From contig NZ_CP114205.1 of assembly GCF_027497495.1 (NCBI RefSeq), positions 5,642,001-5,706,000 on the forward strand: a stretch of DNA of 64,000 nucleotides. The letters are read 5' to 3'. Positions 16,935-24,806 of this stretch are shown piece by piece. The notes beneath the pieces were generated by a model. The model had not been told where the DNA came from, ran no database searches, and saw only the letters and a program-made list of their open reading frames with translations. The position numbers were made by a program, and so were the translations under genes. Every line of letters begins with the position of its first letter. Position 1 is the stretch's first letter. The stretch is from Streptomyces tubercidicus. GTDB lineage: Bacteria; Actinomycetota; Actinomycetes; Streptomycetales; Streptomycetaceae.

Positions 16935-17028
16935 ACTAGTGCACCAGGGGAATTTCGCTGACGTTGAGGGTATCAGCGCCGGTCCCATCAGGGCCTCGCG
17001 CCGGGCAGGTGCACTAGTGTGATGCACC
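16935..17028. promoter_or_regulatory. Operator-like inverted repeats between the hybrid regulator and the MFS gene
   Basis: ACTAGTGCACC (16935-16945) and its exact reverse complement GGTGCACTAGT (17008-17018) flank 62 bp. The right copy continues to form a second dyad, GGTGCA (17008-17013) and TGCACC (17023-17028). The left copy lies just before the regulator's ribosome site. This arrangement fits binding by the regulator's GntR and/or TetR module at two sites, possibly with looping. Confidence 0.72.
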
Positions 17029-17054
17029 TCCAACTCCCTTACTGGTCGCGGAGT

Positions 17055-17083
17055 TTGCGCCGTAAGCACACCCTGCTTACCGT
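17055..17083 (+). promoter_or_regulatory. Candidate promoter for a leaderless MFS mRNA
   Basis: TTGCGC (17055-17060), a 17-bp spacer and TACCGT (17078-17083) form a good actinomycete vegetative promoter. The expected transcription start, 7 nt further, falls at the ATG at 17091, and no ribosome site precedes that ATG. Confidence 0.55.
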
Positions 17084-17090
17084 GTCACCC

Positions 17091-18713
17091 ATGTCGTTTA
17101 CCACGTACACATCCCCACCGTCGGCCGGCCGACGGGAGTGGACCGCCCTGGCCGTCCTTCTGCTGCCCTGCCTGCTCGTCTCGATGGACGTCTCGGTGCT
17201 CTACTTCGCGGTGCCGTTCCTGACCGCGGAACTGGAGCCCAGCAGCGTCCAGCAACTCTGGATCCTGGACGTCTACGGCTTCGTCCTGGCCGGACTGCTG
17301 ATCACCATGGGCGCGCTGGGCGACCGCATCGGCCGCCGCAGGCTGCTGCTGTCCGGCGCCCTCCTCTTCGGCCTCGCCTCCGGGGTCGCCGCCTACGCGC
17401 AGAGCGCCGAGATGCTCATCGCCGCACGCGCGTTGCTCGGCATCGGCGGGGCCACCCTGATGCCGTCCACGCTCGCGCTGATCCGCAACCTCTTCCATGA
17501 CGCCAAGCAGCGCGGCAAGGCCGTCGCGATCTGGTCGTCGGCGATGATGGGCGGTATCGCGGTCGGCCCGGTGCTCAGCGGGGCGCTGCTGGAGCACTTC
17601 TGGTGGGGCTCGGTGTTCCTGATCAACACCCCGGCGATGGTGCTCCTGCTGGTCTGCGGGCCGCTGCTGCTGCCGGAGTTCAAGAACCCGGCGGCCGGGC
17701 GCTTCGATCTGCCCGGCTCGCTGCTGTCCCTGCTCGCGATGCTGCCGACGGTCTACGGAATCAAGGAGATCGCCCGCGACGGACTGGCGCTGCGGCCCGT
17801 CCTCGTCCTGGTGGCCGGTCTGCTGGCCGCCGCGGCCTTCGTGTACCGCCAGCGCACCGCCCGCCATCCGATGCTCGACCTGGAACTGTTCCGCCGGCGC
17901 GGGTTCAGCGTCTCGGTGCTGATGAACCTGCTGGCGATGTTCGCGGTCGTCGGCTGTGCGGTCTTCTTCACCCAGTACCTGCAGTCCGTACGGGGGATGA
18001 GCCCCATGGAGGCCGCGCTGTGGAATCTGCTGCCGACGCTCGCGGTGGGCGGGATGGCACCGGCGGCCGCCGCGCTCGCCCAACGGATGGACCGGGCCCA
18101 TGTCATCGCCCTGGGCTTTGTCATCGCGGCCGGCGGCTTCCTCTGGCTCTCCTGGCTGGAGCCGGGCTCTGCCCTGTGGTTCGTCCTGGTCGCCTCGTCG
18201 GTCTACGCGTCGGGCCTGGTGATGGTGATGTCCCTCGGCAATGAACTGGCCATCGGCCTCGCCCCGCCCGAGCGCGCCGGCTCCGCCTCGGCCCTCCTGG
18301 AATCCGGCACCGAACTGGGCGGCGCGCTGGGCATGGCCATCCTGGGCAGCATCGGAAGCGCGGTCTACCACGCGGACATGGGCGGCGCACTACCCGCCGG
18401 CCTCCCGTCGGCCGCCTCCGACACGGCCCGGGAAACCCTGGCCGGCGCCGCAGCGGTGGCCGCCCAACTCCCGGACCGGGCAGGCGAGGCACTCCTGACC
18501 GCGGCCCGGTCCGCCTTCACCGACGGCCTCCAGACGGCCGTACTGGGCGCCGCGGCCGTCATGGCCTGCGCCGCGGTGCTGGCCCTGACCCTGCTGCGAG
18601 GGCTCCGGCTGCCGGGAGTTGAGGGGGAGCCGGACGTCAGGGGGGTGGCCGGTACGCCGCAGGGCAGTGCCGCGCCGGCCGGGGTGGAGGCGGTCGGCCC
18701 GTCTGCGCCCTAG
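17091..18713 (+). CDS. MFS transporter, DHA2 (14-TM) drug-exporter type
   Basis: A 540-residue proton-driven exporter. It has about 14 hydrophobic helices. Motif A is GALGDRIGRRRLLLSG (about residues 85-100), and the DHA2 membrane motif near TM5 is AMMGGIAVGPVLSGALLE. TM1 contains LLVSMDVSVLYFAVPFL, with the Asp typical of TM1 in QacA/SmvA-like pumps. The start is the ATG at 17091: upstream ATGs at 17019-17022 would add a basic, non-membrane stretch and lie in the operator region. It is divergent from the GntR/TetR hybrid, the usual layout for a ligand-inducible efflux pump. The C-terminal 40 residues are a Gly/Pro-rich cytoplasmic tail. Confidence 0.9.
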   Translation: MSFTTYTSPPSAGRREWTALAVLLLPCLLVSMDVSVLYFAVPFLTAELEPSSVQQLWILDVYGFVLAGLLITMGALGDRIGRRRLLLSGALLFGLASGVAAYAQSAEMLIAARALLGIGGATLMPSTLALIRNLFHDAKQRGKAVAIWSSAMMGGIAVGPVLSGALLEHFWWGSVFLINTPAMVLLLVCGPLLLPEFKNPAAGRFDLPGSLLSLLAMLPTVYGIKEIARDGLALRPVLVLVAGLLAAAAFVYRQRTARHPMLDLELFRRRGFSVSVLMNLLAMFAVVGCAVFFTQYLQSVRGMSPMEAALWNLLPTLAVGGMAPAAAALAQRMDRAHVIALGFVIAAGGFLWLSWLEPGSALWFVLVASSVYASGLVMVMSLGNELAIGLAPPERAGSASALLESGTELGGALGMAILGSIGSAVYHADMGGALPAGLPSAASDTARETLAGAAAVAAQLPDRAGEALLTAARSAFTDGLQTAVLGAAAVMACAAVLALTLLRGLRLPGVEGEPDVRGVAGTPQGSAAPAGVEAVGPSAP

Positions 18714-18743
18714 AGGGGGCGCGGATTCGCACCCTGGCGGGGC

Positions 18744-18818
18744 ATGACGGGTGTGACGGGCGCGACGAGTGTGACGGTGCGACGGGTGTGACAGGCGTGA
18801 CGGGGGTCACGGGTGTCA
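18744..18818. repeat. Degenerate GTGACGGGTGT tandem repeats
   Basis: About seven imperfect 10-11-bp units of the type GTGACGGGTGT/GCGACGAGTGT fill the gap between the convergent MFS and ABC-exporter genes. The last units (GTGACGGGGGTCACGGGTGTCA) contain GTGAC/GTCAC dyads that could act as a weak terminator. Confidence 0.65.
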
Positions 18819-20663
18819 TCAGGGGGCCGCACGCCGGGCCGGGGCGGGGACGGCCTCCGGGTCCGGCGCGGTGTCCGGGCCGATGCGCGGGCCGATGCGC
18901 AGGGACTTCACCAGCTCCCCGTACAGGGCGTCGGTCGCCAGCAGTTCCGCGTGGCTGCCCTGGACGCGGATGCGGCCCGCCTCCATCACCACGATGCTGT
19001 CCGCGTCGATCACGGTCGACAGCCGGTGGGCGATCGTGACCACCGCACCCGTGGCCGCGCGGGCCCGTATGCAGTCATGGACGGCGGCCTCGGTCAGCCC
19101 GTCGAGCTGGGCCGTCGCCTCGTCGAGGAGCAGGACATCAGGGGTGCGCAACAGGGCTCGCGCCAGGGCGATGCGCTGGCGTTCGCCCCCTGAGACGGCC
19201 GTGTCGGACAGCGGTGTGTCCAGGCCGTCATCGAGGCCATCGATCTTCTCGGCCAGCCGGACATCGCACAGGACCCGGCGCACTTCCTCCTCCGTCGCGT
19301 CAGGGCGGGAGAGCAGCAGGTTGTCACGGATGCTCCCGGGCACGATCGGGGTGTCCTGCTCCACATACGCCAGTCGCGCCCGGGTCTCCTCATGGGTGTG
19401 CTCGCGGTACGGACGGCCGTCCAGGAGCAGTTCGCCCCGCGTCGGCTCCAGAAACCGCAGGAAGAGGGAGAACAGGGTGGTCTTGCCGGCTCCCGACAAG
19501 CCGACGATCGCGGTGTGCCCACGCCGGGGGACGACCAGGTCGATATCCCGTACGGCGGGTTCGGCGTCGGGCCCGTACGCCGCGGTGACCTGCCGCAGCG
19601 CCAGTACGGGCACGTCGTGACGGGTACCCCGGTAACCCCCGTTTGGCGCTGGGCCGTTGGCGGGCACCGGCCTCGCGGTGCTCTCGGTCGGCAGGTCGGC
19701 CGTCTCACGGATGCGTTCCGCGGCGGCGATACCGGCCTGTAGCGCACTGACATTCGCGCTCAACTCGGTGATCGGCTCCATGAGCCCGAACGCGTACAGC
19801 AGGAAGGCGATCAGACTGGAGATCTCCATCTGCCCCTCGCCGACCCGCCAGGCGCCCACACCCAGGATCGCGATGGTCGCCAGCTCGATACCGGACAACG
19901 AGGCCGTCCAGGCCAACGCCTCACGGCGGACCGCGCGGATGCCGTACGCGGCGGAGGAGCGCGCCTCGGCCAGAATCCGCTCGGCCGTACGCTCCTCGGC
20001 GCGGCTGACCTTCACCGTCTTGATGGCGCGAAGAGTGCCCTCCAGTACGCCACCGAGCCGGCCCAGGTGCTCCTGGGCCCGCCGCTGCGCCGCGGCGATC
20101 CCGGGCATCAGCACCGCGAACAGCACGCCGGTCAACACCACGGCCGCCATCGTCGTCCCGAGCAGCACCCCATCGAGCACGCCCATCATGACGAGGGTGC
20201 CCAGCAGCATGACCGTCCCGTTGATCAGGCCGACCAGCGCACCGGTGGCCGCCTCGCGCAGCAGGACCGTGTCGGAGGTGACGCGGGTGACGAGCTCACC
20301 GGTCGGGCGCCGGCTGACGGCCGGCACGGTGGCCCGCAGAAAACGCCGCACCATCGACTCACGGGCCTCCAGCACCACACGTTCCCCCACGGTGCCGAGC
20401 AGCGTCCACTGCCGGAACCGGACGGCCCCGCCGACCACGAGCAGCACCAGCAGCGCCACCACGGGCCCCTTCAGTGACGCCGAGGCGCCCAGCGCATCGA
20501 GCACCCACTTGGTGACCATGGGCGTAGCCAGCCCCAGCGCCGATGCCACCAGTCCCAGAAGCAGCGCCCCGACCAGCGCACCCTTGTGCGGCAGCGCGAA
20601 CGACCACAAGGTCCGCAGCCGCGGCGCGGCCCCATCCCGGGATAAGAAGTGACGATCAGTCAT
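18819..20663 (-). CDS. ABC exporter, fused membrane and ATPase domains
   Basis: A 614-residue half-transporter expected to work as a homodimer or heterodimer. Six membrane helices occupy about residues 25-310 (for example ALVGALLLGLVASALGLA). The nucleotide-binding domain follows: Walker A GLSGAGKTTL, Q-loop region YVEQDTPIVPGSI, signature VSGGERQRIALARAL, Walker B VLLLDEATAQLD and switch His in IAHRLSTV. It resembles lipid/peptide/drug exporters of the MsbA type. I chose ATG at 20661-20663 (MTDRHFLSRDG); a GTG at 20691-20693 would add ten residues, but neither has a strong ribosome site. No partner half-transporter gene is adjacent. Confidence 0.88.
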   Translation of the reverse strand: MTDRHFLSRDGAAPRLRTLWSFALPHKGALVGALLLGLVASALGLATPMVTKWVLDALGASASLKGPVVALLVLLVVGGAVRFRQWTLLGTVGERVVLEARESMVRRFLRATVPAVSRRPTGELVTRVTSDTVLLREAATGALVGLINGTVMLLGTLVMMGVLDGVLLGTTMAAVVLTGVLFAVLMPGIAAAQRRAQEHLGRLGGVLEGTLRAIKTVKVSRAEERTAERILAEARSSAAYGIRAVRREALAWTASLSGIELATIAILGVGAWRVGEGQMEISSLIAFLLYAFGLMEPITELSANVSALQAGIAAAERIRETADLPTESTARPVPANGPAPNGGYRGTRHDVPVLALRQVTAAYGPDAEPAVRDIDLVVPRRGHTAIVGLSGAGKTTLFSLFLRFLEPTRGELLLDGRPYREHTHEETRARLAYVEQDTPIVPGSIRDNLLLSRPDATEEEVRRVLCDVRLAEKIDGLDDGLDTPLSDTAVSGGERQRIALARALLRTPDVLLLDEATAQLDGLTEAAVHDCIRARAATGAVVTIAHRLSTVIDADSIVVMEAGRIRVQGSHAELLATDALYGELVKSLRIGPRIGPDTAPDPEAVPAPARRAAP

Positions 20664-20763
20664 GCCACCGAGTGGAATCTGCGGACTCCGCACGGTGCAA
20701 GCGAATTTCGTCCGATGCGGCTGCTGTTGGGGGCTACGAGAAGAGGGGTTTGACGTCCGTCTC

Positions 20764-20812
20764 CCCGTCCCCCCGTCCCTCCGTCCGCCCGCCCGCCCGT
20801 CCGTCCGTCCGG
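20764..20812. repeat. CCGTC/CCGC microsatellite-like tract
   Basis: A pyrimidine-rich run of CCGT and CCGC units directly downstream of the marR stop codon. It may expand or contract by slippage; no gene function is evident. Confidence 0.75.
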
Positions 20813-20813
20813 C

Positions 20814-21245
20814 CTATTCGGGGGCGACGCCCAGCATCTTCTGCAGCAGTTCCTTCAGCAGTGTCCGCTCGGCGGCCGTCAGCCGGCCGAGGGGCTCTCG
20901 CGCGAAGTCCAGGGATGTCCGCAGGGCCTGTGCCAGGCTTGCCCCCTCCTCGGTCGGGGCGGCGAGCTTGACGCGGCGGTCGGCGGGATCGGGGCGGCGC
21001 TCGACCAGGCCGCGGGACTCCAGGCGGTCCACGATGCCGGTGATATTCGACGGCTCACACTTCAGGCGCTGGGCGATCTTGCGCATGGGCAGCGGCTCGA
21101 CGGAGAGCAGGCTGAGCACCCGGGCCTGTGCGCCGGTGAGGGAATGCTCGGTCGCGGCCTGCTCGTACTCCTCGTAGTAGCGGGCCACGACGGTGCCGAT
21201 GAGGCCGACGACCTCGACGGTCAGGGGGTCTGCGCGGGGGGTCAT
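20814..21245 (-). CDS. MarR-family transcriptional regulator
   Basis: A 143-residue winged-helix regulator. The recognition region is PLPMRKIAQRLKCEPSNITGIVDRLESRGL (residues about 53-82; helix-turn-helix plus start of the wing), followed by the conserved wing RRPDPADRRVKLAAPT. The start is taken as ATG at 21243-21245; further in-frame starts upstream lie in the promoter region. It is divergent from an NADP-dependent quinone-oxidoreductase-like gene, and inverted and direct repeats lie between them, so it is likely a repressor of that gene that responds to phenolic or electrophilic compounds. That assignment is inference from the family. Confidence 0.88.
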   Translation of the reverse strand: MTPRADPLTVEVVGLIGTVVARYYEEYEQAATEHSLTGAQARVLSLLSVEPLPMRKIAQRLKCEPSNITGIVDRLESRGLVERRPDPADRRVKLAAPTEEGASLAQALRTSLDFAREPLGRLTAAERTLLKELLQKMLGVAPE

Positions 21246-21267
21246 GCACACGAGGATACCCATTTGC

Positions 21268-21317
21268 TTGACAATCTGAAATATCGAGGTGCATGGTTGT
21301 TTCAGCACCTGAAGTAT
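21268..21317 (+). promoter_or_regulatory. Promoter and MarR operators before the oxidoreductase
   Basis: TTGACA (21268-21273) with CATGGT (21292-21297, 18-bp spacer) is a plausible promoter. Inverted repeat TTCAG-cac-CTGAA lies at 21301-21313. CTGAAATAT (21276-21284) and CTGAAGTAT (21309-21317) form a direct repeat spaced 33 bp, about three helical turns. These flank and overlap the promoter as expected for MarR control. Confidence 0.6.
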
Positions 21318-21334
21318 TTAGGAGGATCGCGCTT

Positions 21335-22354
21335 ATGTCCGCACTGCCCACGACCAGCCGCGAATGGCACCTCGTCGCCCGCCCTCACGGCTGGCCCACC
21401 CCGGAGGACTTCGCGCTGCGCGAGGCCGCGGTGCCCGAGGTCGGCGAGGGCCAGATCCTCGTCCGTACACAGCACTTCTCCGTCGACCCGTACATGCGCG
21501 GCCGGATGAACGATGTGAAGTCCTACGTCCCGCCCTTCCAGCTGGACCAGCCGATGGAGGGCGGCGCGGTCGGCGAGGTCCTCGCCTCGCGCGACGAGTC
21601 CATCGCCGTCGGTGACCATGTCCTGCACGGCCTCGGCTGGCGTGAGTACGCGGTCCTGGACGCCAAGCGCGCCGCCAAGGTGGACCCGTCGCTGGCTCCG
21701 CTCACCGCCTACCTCGGTGTGCTGGGCATGCCCGGCCTGACCGCCTACGCGGGGCTGATCGAGGTGGCCTCCTTCAAGGAGGGCGACGCCGTCTTCGTAT
21801 CCGGCGCGGCCGGTGCGGTGGGCAGCGAGGTCGGCCAGATCGCCAAGCTCAAGGGCGCCTCCCGGGTCATCGGCTCGGCCGGCTCCGACGAGAAGGTCAA
21901 GCTCCTGGTGGAGGAGTACGGCTTCGACGCCGCCTTCAACTACAAGAACGGCGACGTCAGCAAGCAGCTCAAGGAAGCCGCCCCGGACGGTATCGACGTC
22001 TACTTCGACAACGTGGGCGGCGACCACCTCGAAGCGGCCATCAGCTCCCTCAACGTCCATGGCCGTGCCGCCATATGCGGCATGATCTCGATGTACAACG
22101 CCACGGAGCCGACCCCGGCGCCCCGCAACCTCGCCATGGTGATCGGCAAGCGCCTGCGCCTCCAGGGCCTGCTGGTCAGCGACCACGCCGCCCTCCAGCC
22201 GAAGTTCGTCGAGGAAGTCTCCGCCTGGATCCGCTCCGGCGAACTGAAGTACGCCGAGACCAAGGTGTCCGGCATAGAGAACGGCGTCGATGCCTTCCTG
22301 GGCCTGCTGCGCGGCGAGAACACGGGCAAGATGATCGTGAGCCTGGAGGGCTGA
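21335..22354 (+). CDS. NADP-dependent medium-chain oxidoreductase (quinone reductase/CurA type)
   Basis: A 339-residue zinc-free MDR enzyme of the leukotriene-B4 dehydrogenase/CurA group, which reduces the double bond of enones or quinones. The Rossmann motif VFVSGAAGAVGSEVGQIAKLKG starts near residue 150 (AAGAVG core). The N-terminal catalytic part has SVDPYMRGRMND, a group signature. The start at 21335 has AGGAGG 9 nt upstream, decisive over the ATG at 21293. It is divergent from the MarR regulator. The last codons and stop are part of a 7-bp tandem repeat that runs on beyond the gene, suggesting recent slippage at the 3' end. Confidence 0.9.
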   Translation: MSALPTTSREWHLVARPHGWPTPEDFALREAAVPEVGEGQILVRTQHFSVDPYMRGRMNDVKSYVPPFQLDQPMEGGAVGEVLASRDESIAVGDHVLHGLGWREYAVLDAKRAAKVDPSLAPLTAYLGVLGMPGLTAYAGLIEVASFKEGDAVFVSGAAGAVGSEVGQIAKLKGASRVIGSAGSDEKVKLLVEEYGFDAAFNYKNGDVSKQLKEAAPDGIDVYFDNVGGDHLEAAISSLNVHGRAAICGMISMYNATEPTPAPRNLAMVIGKRLRLQGLLVSDHAALQPKFVEEVSAWIRSGELKYAETKVSGIENGVDAFLGLLRGENTGKMIVSLEG

Positions 22355-22394
22355 GGGCTGAGGGCTAAGGGCTAAGGGTTGAGGGCTAAGGGCT
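22346..22394. repeat. Seven 7-bp tandem repeats across an oxidoreductase stop codon
   Basis: Seven contiguous units of (G/A)AGGGCT (one is AAGGGTT) begin in the last codons of the oxidoreductase, contain its stop (22352-22354) and continue 40 bp downstream. The pattern resembles telomere-type repeats by chance only. Confidence 0.85.
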
Positions 22395-22582
22395 GACGAC
22401 TCGGTCCGCGATGAGGGCAGAGCGTGCTGGCCTGACGGGTCGGCCGACGGGCGGAGGTCCGTGACCAGCGAAGCGACCCCGCACGCTGGGCACGCCGGGC
22501 CGCGGCGCACTGATCGAGCGGCATCGCGGACCGGGTCGTAAACCACTGGCCTACGACTTGTCCCGGCGGGAGGCTGGGCCCC

Positions 22583-23272
22583 ATGACGACAACGTTAATC
22601 ACCGGGGCCAACAAGGGTCTTGGCTACGAGACCGCTCGGCGCCTGCTCGCCGCGGGGCACACCGTTTACCTGGGAGCGCGCAACACCGACCGGGGCATGG
22701 CGGCAGCGTCCGAGCTCGGCGCCCGGTTCGTACACCTCGATGTCACCGACGACGCGTCGGTCGCCGCCGCGGTCGCCACCGTCGAGGCCGCCGGCGGCCT
22801 GGACGTCCTGGTCAACAACGCCGGAATCGAGGTGCGTTCGCCCGAGGGCGAGATCATCCGCGCCGCGGAGCTGACCGCCGATGTGATGCGGGAAGTGTTC
22901 GAGGCCAATGTCTTCGGCCTGGTCCGGGTAACCCACGCCTTCCTGCCACTGCTGGAACGGTCCGCCGCACCGGTGATGGTCAATGTCAGCAGCGGCACAG
23001 CTTCGCTGGCCCAGGCCGGCAAGGGGTACCCGGGGGTCGCGTACCCGGTCTCCAAGACCGCGGTCAACATGCTCACCGTGCAGTTCGCCAAGGCGTTCCC
23101 ACGGATACGGATCAACGCCGTGGAGCCCGGCTACACCGCGACGGACCTGAACCAGCACGAGGGCACGCAAACCGTCGAACAGGGCGCCGAGATCATCGTC
23201 CGGATGGCTCAACTGACTCCGGACGGCCCAACCGGCGGCTTCTTCGACGCAGCGGGCCCTCTCCCCTGGTAG
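22583..23272 (+). CDS. Short-chain dehydrogenase/reductase
   Basis: A 229-residue classical SDR. The cofactor loop TGANKGLG is at residues 7-14, VNNAG at 77-81, catalytic Ser near 136-137 (VNVSSGT), Tyr154 and Lys158 (YPVSK). Arg at the end of strand 2 (GARNTDRG) suggests NADPH preference. The closest pattern is carbonyl-reductase-like SDRs; the substrate is unknown. GGGAGG lies about 9 nt before the ATG at 22583. It stands alone between repeats and the ohr gene on the same strand; the 130-bp spacing to ohr argues for separate control. Confidence 0.9.
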   Translation: MTTTLITGANKGLGYETARRLLAAGHTVYLGARNTDRGMAAASELGARFVHLDVTDDASVAAAVATVEAAGGLDVLVNNAGIEVRSPEGEIIRAAELTADVMREVFEANVFGLVRVTHAFLPLLERSAAPVMVNVSSGTASLAQAGKGYPGVAYPVSKTAVNMLTVQFAKAFPRIRINAVEPGYTATDLNQHEGTQTVEQGAEIIVRMAQLTPDGPTGGFFDAAGPLPW

Positions 23273-23402
23273 GCAGCAACCCCAGACGCCCACGCCCCCT
23301 CATCACTTCATTCCACGCGCCGTTCGTCCCGCCCGTTAGGCTCGGTGGTACGCCGTCGTGATCCGTGGGCGCGAGTCGCGGCGAACCACAGGAGGATTTG
23401 GT

Positions 23403-23828
23403 ATGTCCATCCAGACCGTCGACGTCGTCTACACCGCCGTCGCCACCGCTGAGAACGGCCGGGACGGCCGCGTCGCCAGCGACGACGGCAAGCTCGATGT
23501 GGTCGTCAACCCGCCCAAGGAGCAGGGTGGCAGCGGCGCCGGCACCAACCCCGAGCAGCTCTTCGCGGCTGGTTACAGCGCCTGCTTCCAGGGTGCGCTC
23601 GGCGTCGTCGCCCGCCGGGAGAACGTCGATGTCTCCGGCTCCCGGGTGACCGCCAAGGTCGGCATCGGCAAGACCCCGGACGGGGGTTTCGGCCTCACGG
23701 TCGAGATCGCTGCCTCGATCCCGCAGGTCGATGCGGCCACCGCCCAGGACCTCGTGGAGAAGGCGCACCAGGTGTGCCCGTACTCCCGCGCCACTCGCGG
23801 CAACATCGAGGTCAAGCTGACCGTCTGA
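23403..23828 (+). CDS. ohr: Organic hydroperoxide resistance protein (Ohr/OsmC family)
   Basis: A 141-residue thiol peroxidase that reduces organic and lipid hydroperoxides. The two redox cysteines are present: Cys61 in GYSACFQGAL and Cys125 in AHQVCPYSRA. The N-terminal YTAVATAENGRDGRV matches Ohr rather than OsmC proper. Length is standard. The ATG at 23403 is preceded by CAGGAGGA at an 8-nt spacing. A -10-like TAGGCT lies at 23337-23342. No OhrR-type MarR gene is adjacent; the MarR gene at 20814 belongs to a different divergent pair. Confidence 0.93.
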   Translation: MSIQTVDVVYTAVATAENGRDGRVASDDGKLDVVVNPPKEQGGSGAGTNPEQLFAAGYSACFQGALGVVARRENVDVSGSRVTAKVGIGKTPDGGFGLTVEIAASIPQVDAATAQDLVEKAHQVCPYSRATRGNIEVKLTV

Positions 23829-23867
23829 CCGTCGCCTGACCTCGTGGCGCCATCGGCGCTTTCACGG

Positions 23868-23900
23868 GGGCCGTATCCCGGACACGGGGTGCGGCCCTTT
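23868..23900 (+). terminator. Intrinsic terminator after ohr
   Basis: GGGCCG (23868-23873) pairs with CGGCCC (23892-23897), with an inner CCCG-gaca-CGGG stem, and is followed by TTT. The remainder of the 369-bp gap to 24198 contains nothing I can identify. Confidence 0.65.
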
Positions 23901-24197
23901 GGCGTGCGCGGCGCGGGGCTGCCGTCCCGCGGCCGTAGCAGGGGCGGGGACCAGGGGCGTGCTGTGGGGCTGCACTTGAGGGTCGTGCGCCGGGATTGAT
24001 GCGGGGGCGTGCGGCTGGGGAGCGCCGCGTGATGGCGCTTCGTGGCTTGGTTTTCGCGGCTTGGTTTTCGGTGCTGTGGGGGCTCAACTCGCGGTATTCT
24101 GCCGGTGCTTCACCGCGTTCCTCCCCACAGCTCCGTCGGCGATCGGCCGGCGGGGGCCCTGGCCTTCGGGGCCTGTCCGGAGGAGCGAGGAGGAGCG

Positions 24198-24323
24198 ATG
24201 GACGATCAGGACACGGAGCAGGAGACCGACCGATGGGCCCCATCTGACAGATGGCAAGTCGTCATCGGGGTGCTGGGCCTGCTGGTGGCGATCGTCGCTT
24301 GTGTGGGGCAGTTCGCCCGGTAA
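24198..24323 (+). CDS. Small membrane protein, 41 residues
   Basis: An unannotated-type small gene. The peptide starts MDDQDTEQETDRWAPSDRW, strongly acidic and soluble, then has one hydrophobic helix, VVIGVLGLLVAIVACVG, and ends QFAR. It has an excellent ribosome site, AGGAGGAG, 3-5 nt before the ATG, which is the best evidence that it is translated. The topology suggests an acidic N-terminus in the cytoplasm and a tail-anchored helix. No related neighbour gives a clue to its role. Confidence 0.6.
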   Translation: MDDQDTEQETDRWAPSDRWQVVIGVLGLLVAIVACVGQFAR

Positions 24324-24449
24324 GCGCCGGGGCCGGCCCCATGGGTCCGGACACGGCCGGTGCCCGTCGTCGAGACGGGACGGTCAACGGGGGAGTGCCC
24401 GGGTTCGACCGCACGTCCCGCATGATCGGCATGGATCGTGGCCAGGGCC

Positions 24450-24605
24450 GGCATGGGGTGTGCCCTTGCGCCTCGCCCTGTTGTGCCGCGCGCCCTGCGC
24501 CTCGCCACGTCGTGCCTTGCGCCGTAGTGCCTCGCGCCCCTGCGCCTCGGGCCCGTCACGCCTTATGCCCTCCGCCTCGGCTCGACGTGCCTTGCGCCGC
24601 ACCCG
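24450..24605. repeat. Degenerate GTGCCTTGCGCC-type repeats in a gene-free gap
   Basis: The 483 bp from 24324 to 24806 contain no convincing gene. Within it, irregular copies of (G)TGCGCCTCG and GTGCCTTGCGCC recur about every 20-25 bp. No open frame here has a ribosome site. Confidence 0.5.
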
Positions 24606-24660
24606 TTCACCCCCACCGCCACCCCCACCCCCATGTGACGCAGGCAACATCCACCCCATC

Positions 24661-24723
24661 TTGACGCACCCACCATGTAATCGATTTCGTATCCCCCACG
24701 CATTTCTCACGGAAACGATTACA
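24661..24723 (+). promoter_or_regulatory. Paired LacI-type operators and promoter
   Basis: TGTAATCGATTTC (24676-24688) and, inverted, GGAAACGATTACA (24711-24723) are near-identical sites on opposite strands with 22 bp between them; the first contains the palindrome AATCGATT. A TTGACG -35-like hexamer lies at 24661-24666, so the left site would overlap the -10 region. This fits autoregulation by the LacI-family protein downstream. Confidence 0.68.
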
Positions 24724-24806
24724 CGCCGTCCAGGTACACGGCGATCAGGCGACCCCGCTCCCGTATCGGAAGCGCTCGCGCGGACAGATGGAACGGCGAC
24801 GGTGCC

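Noticed and set aside
22346..22394. Telomere-like repeat or chromosome-end signal
   Set aside because: Streptomyces ends use protein-capped palindromes, not short G-rich repeats, and the repeat lies between ordinary genes.
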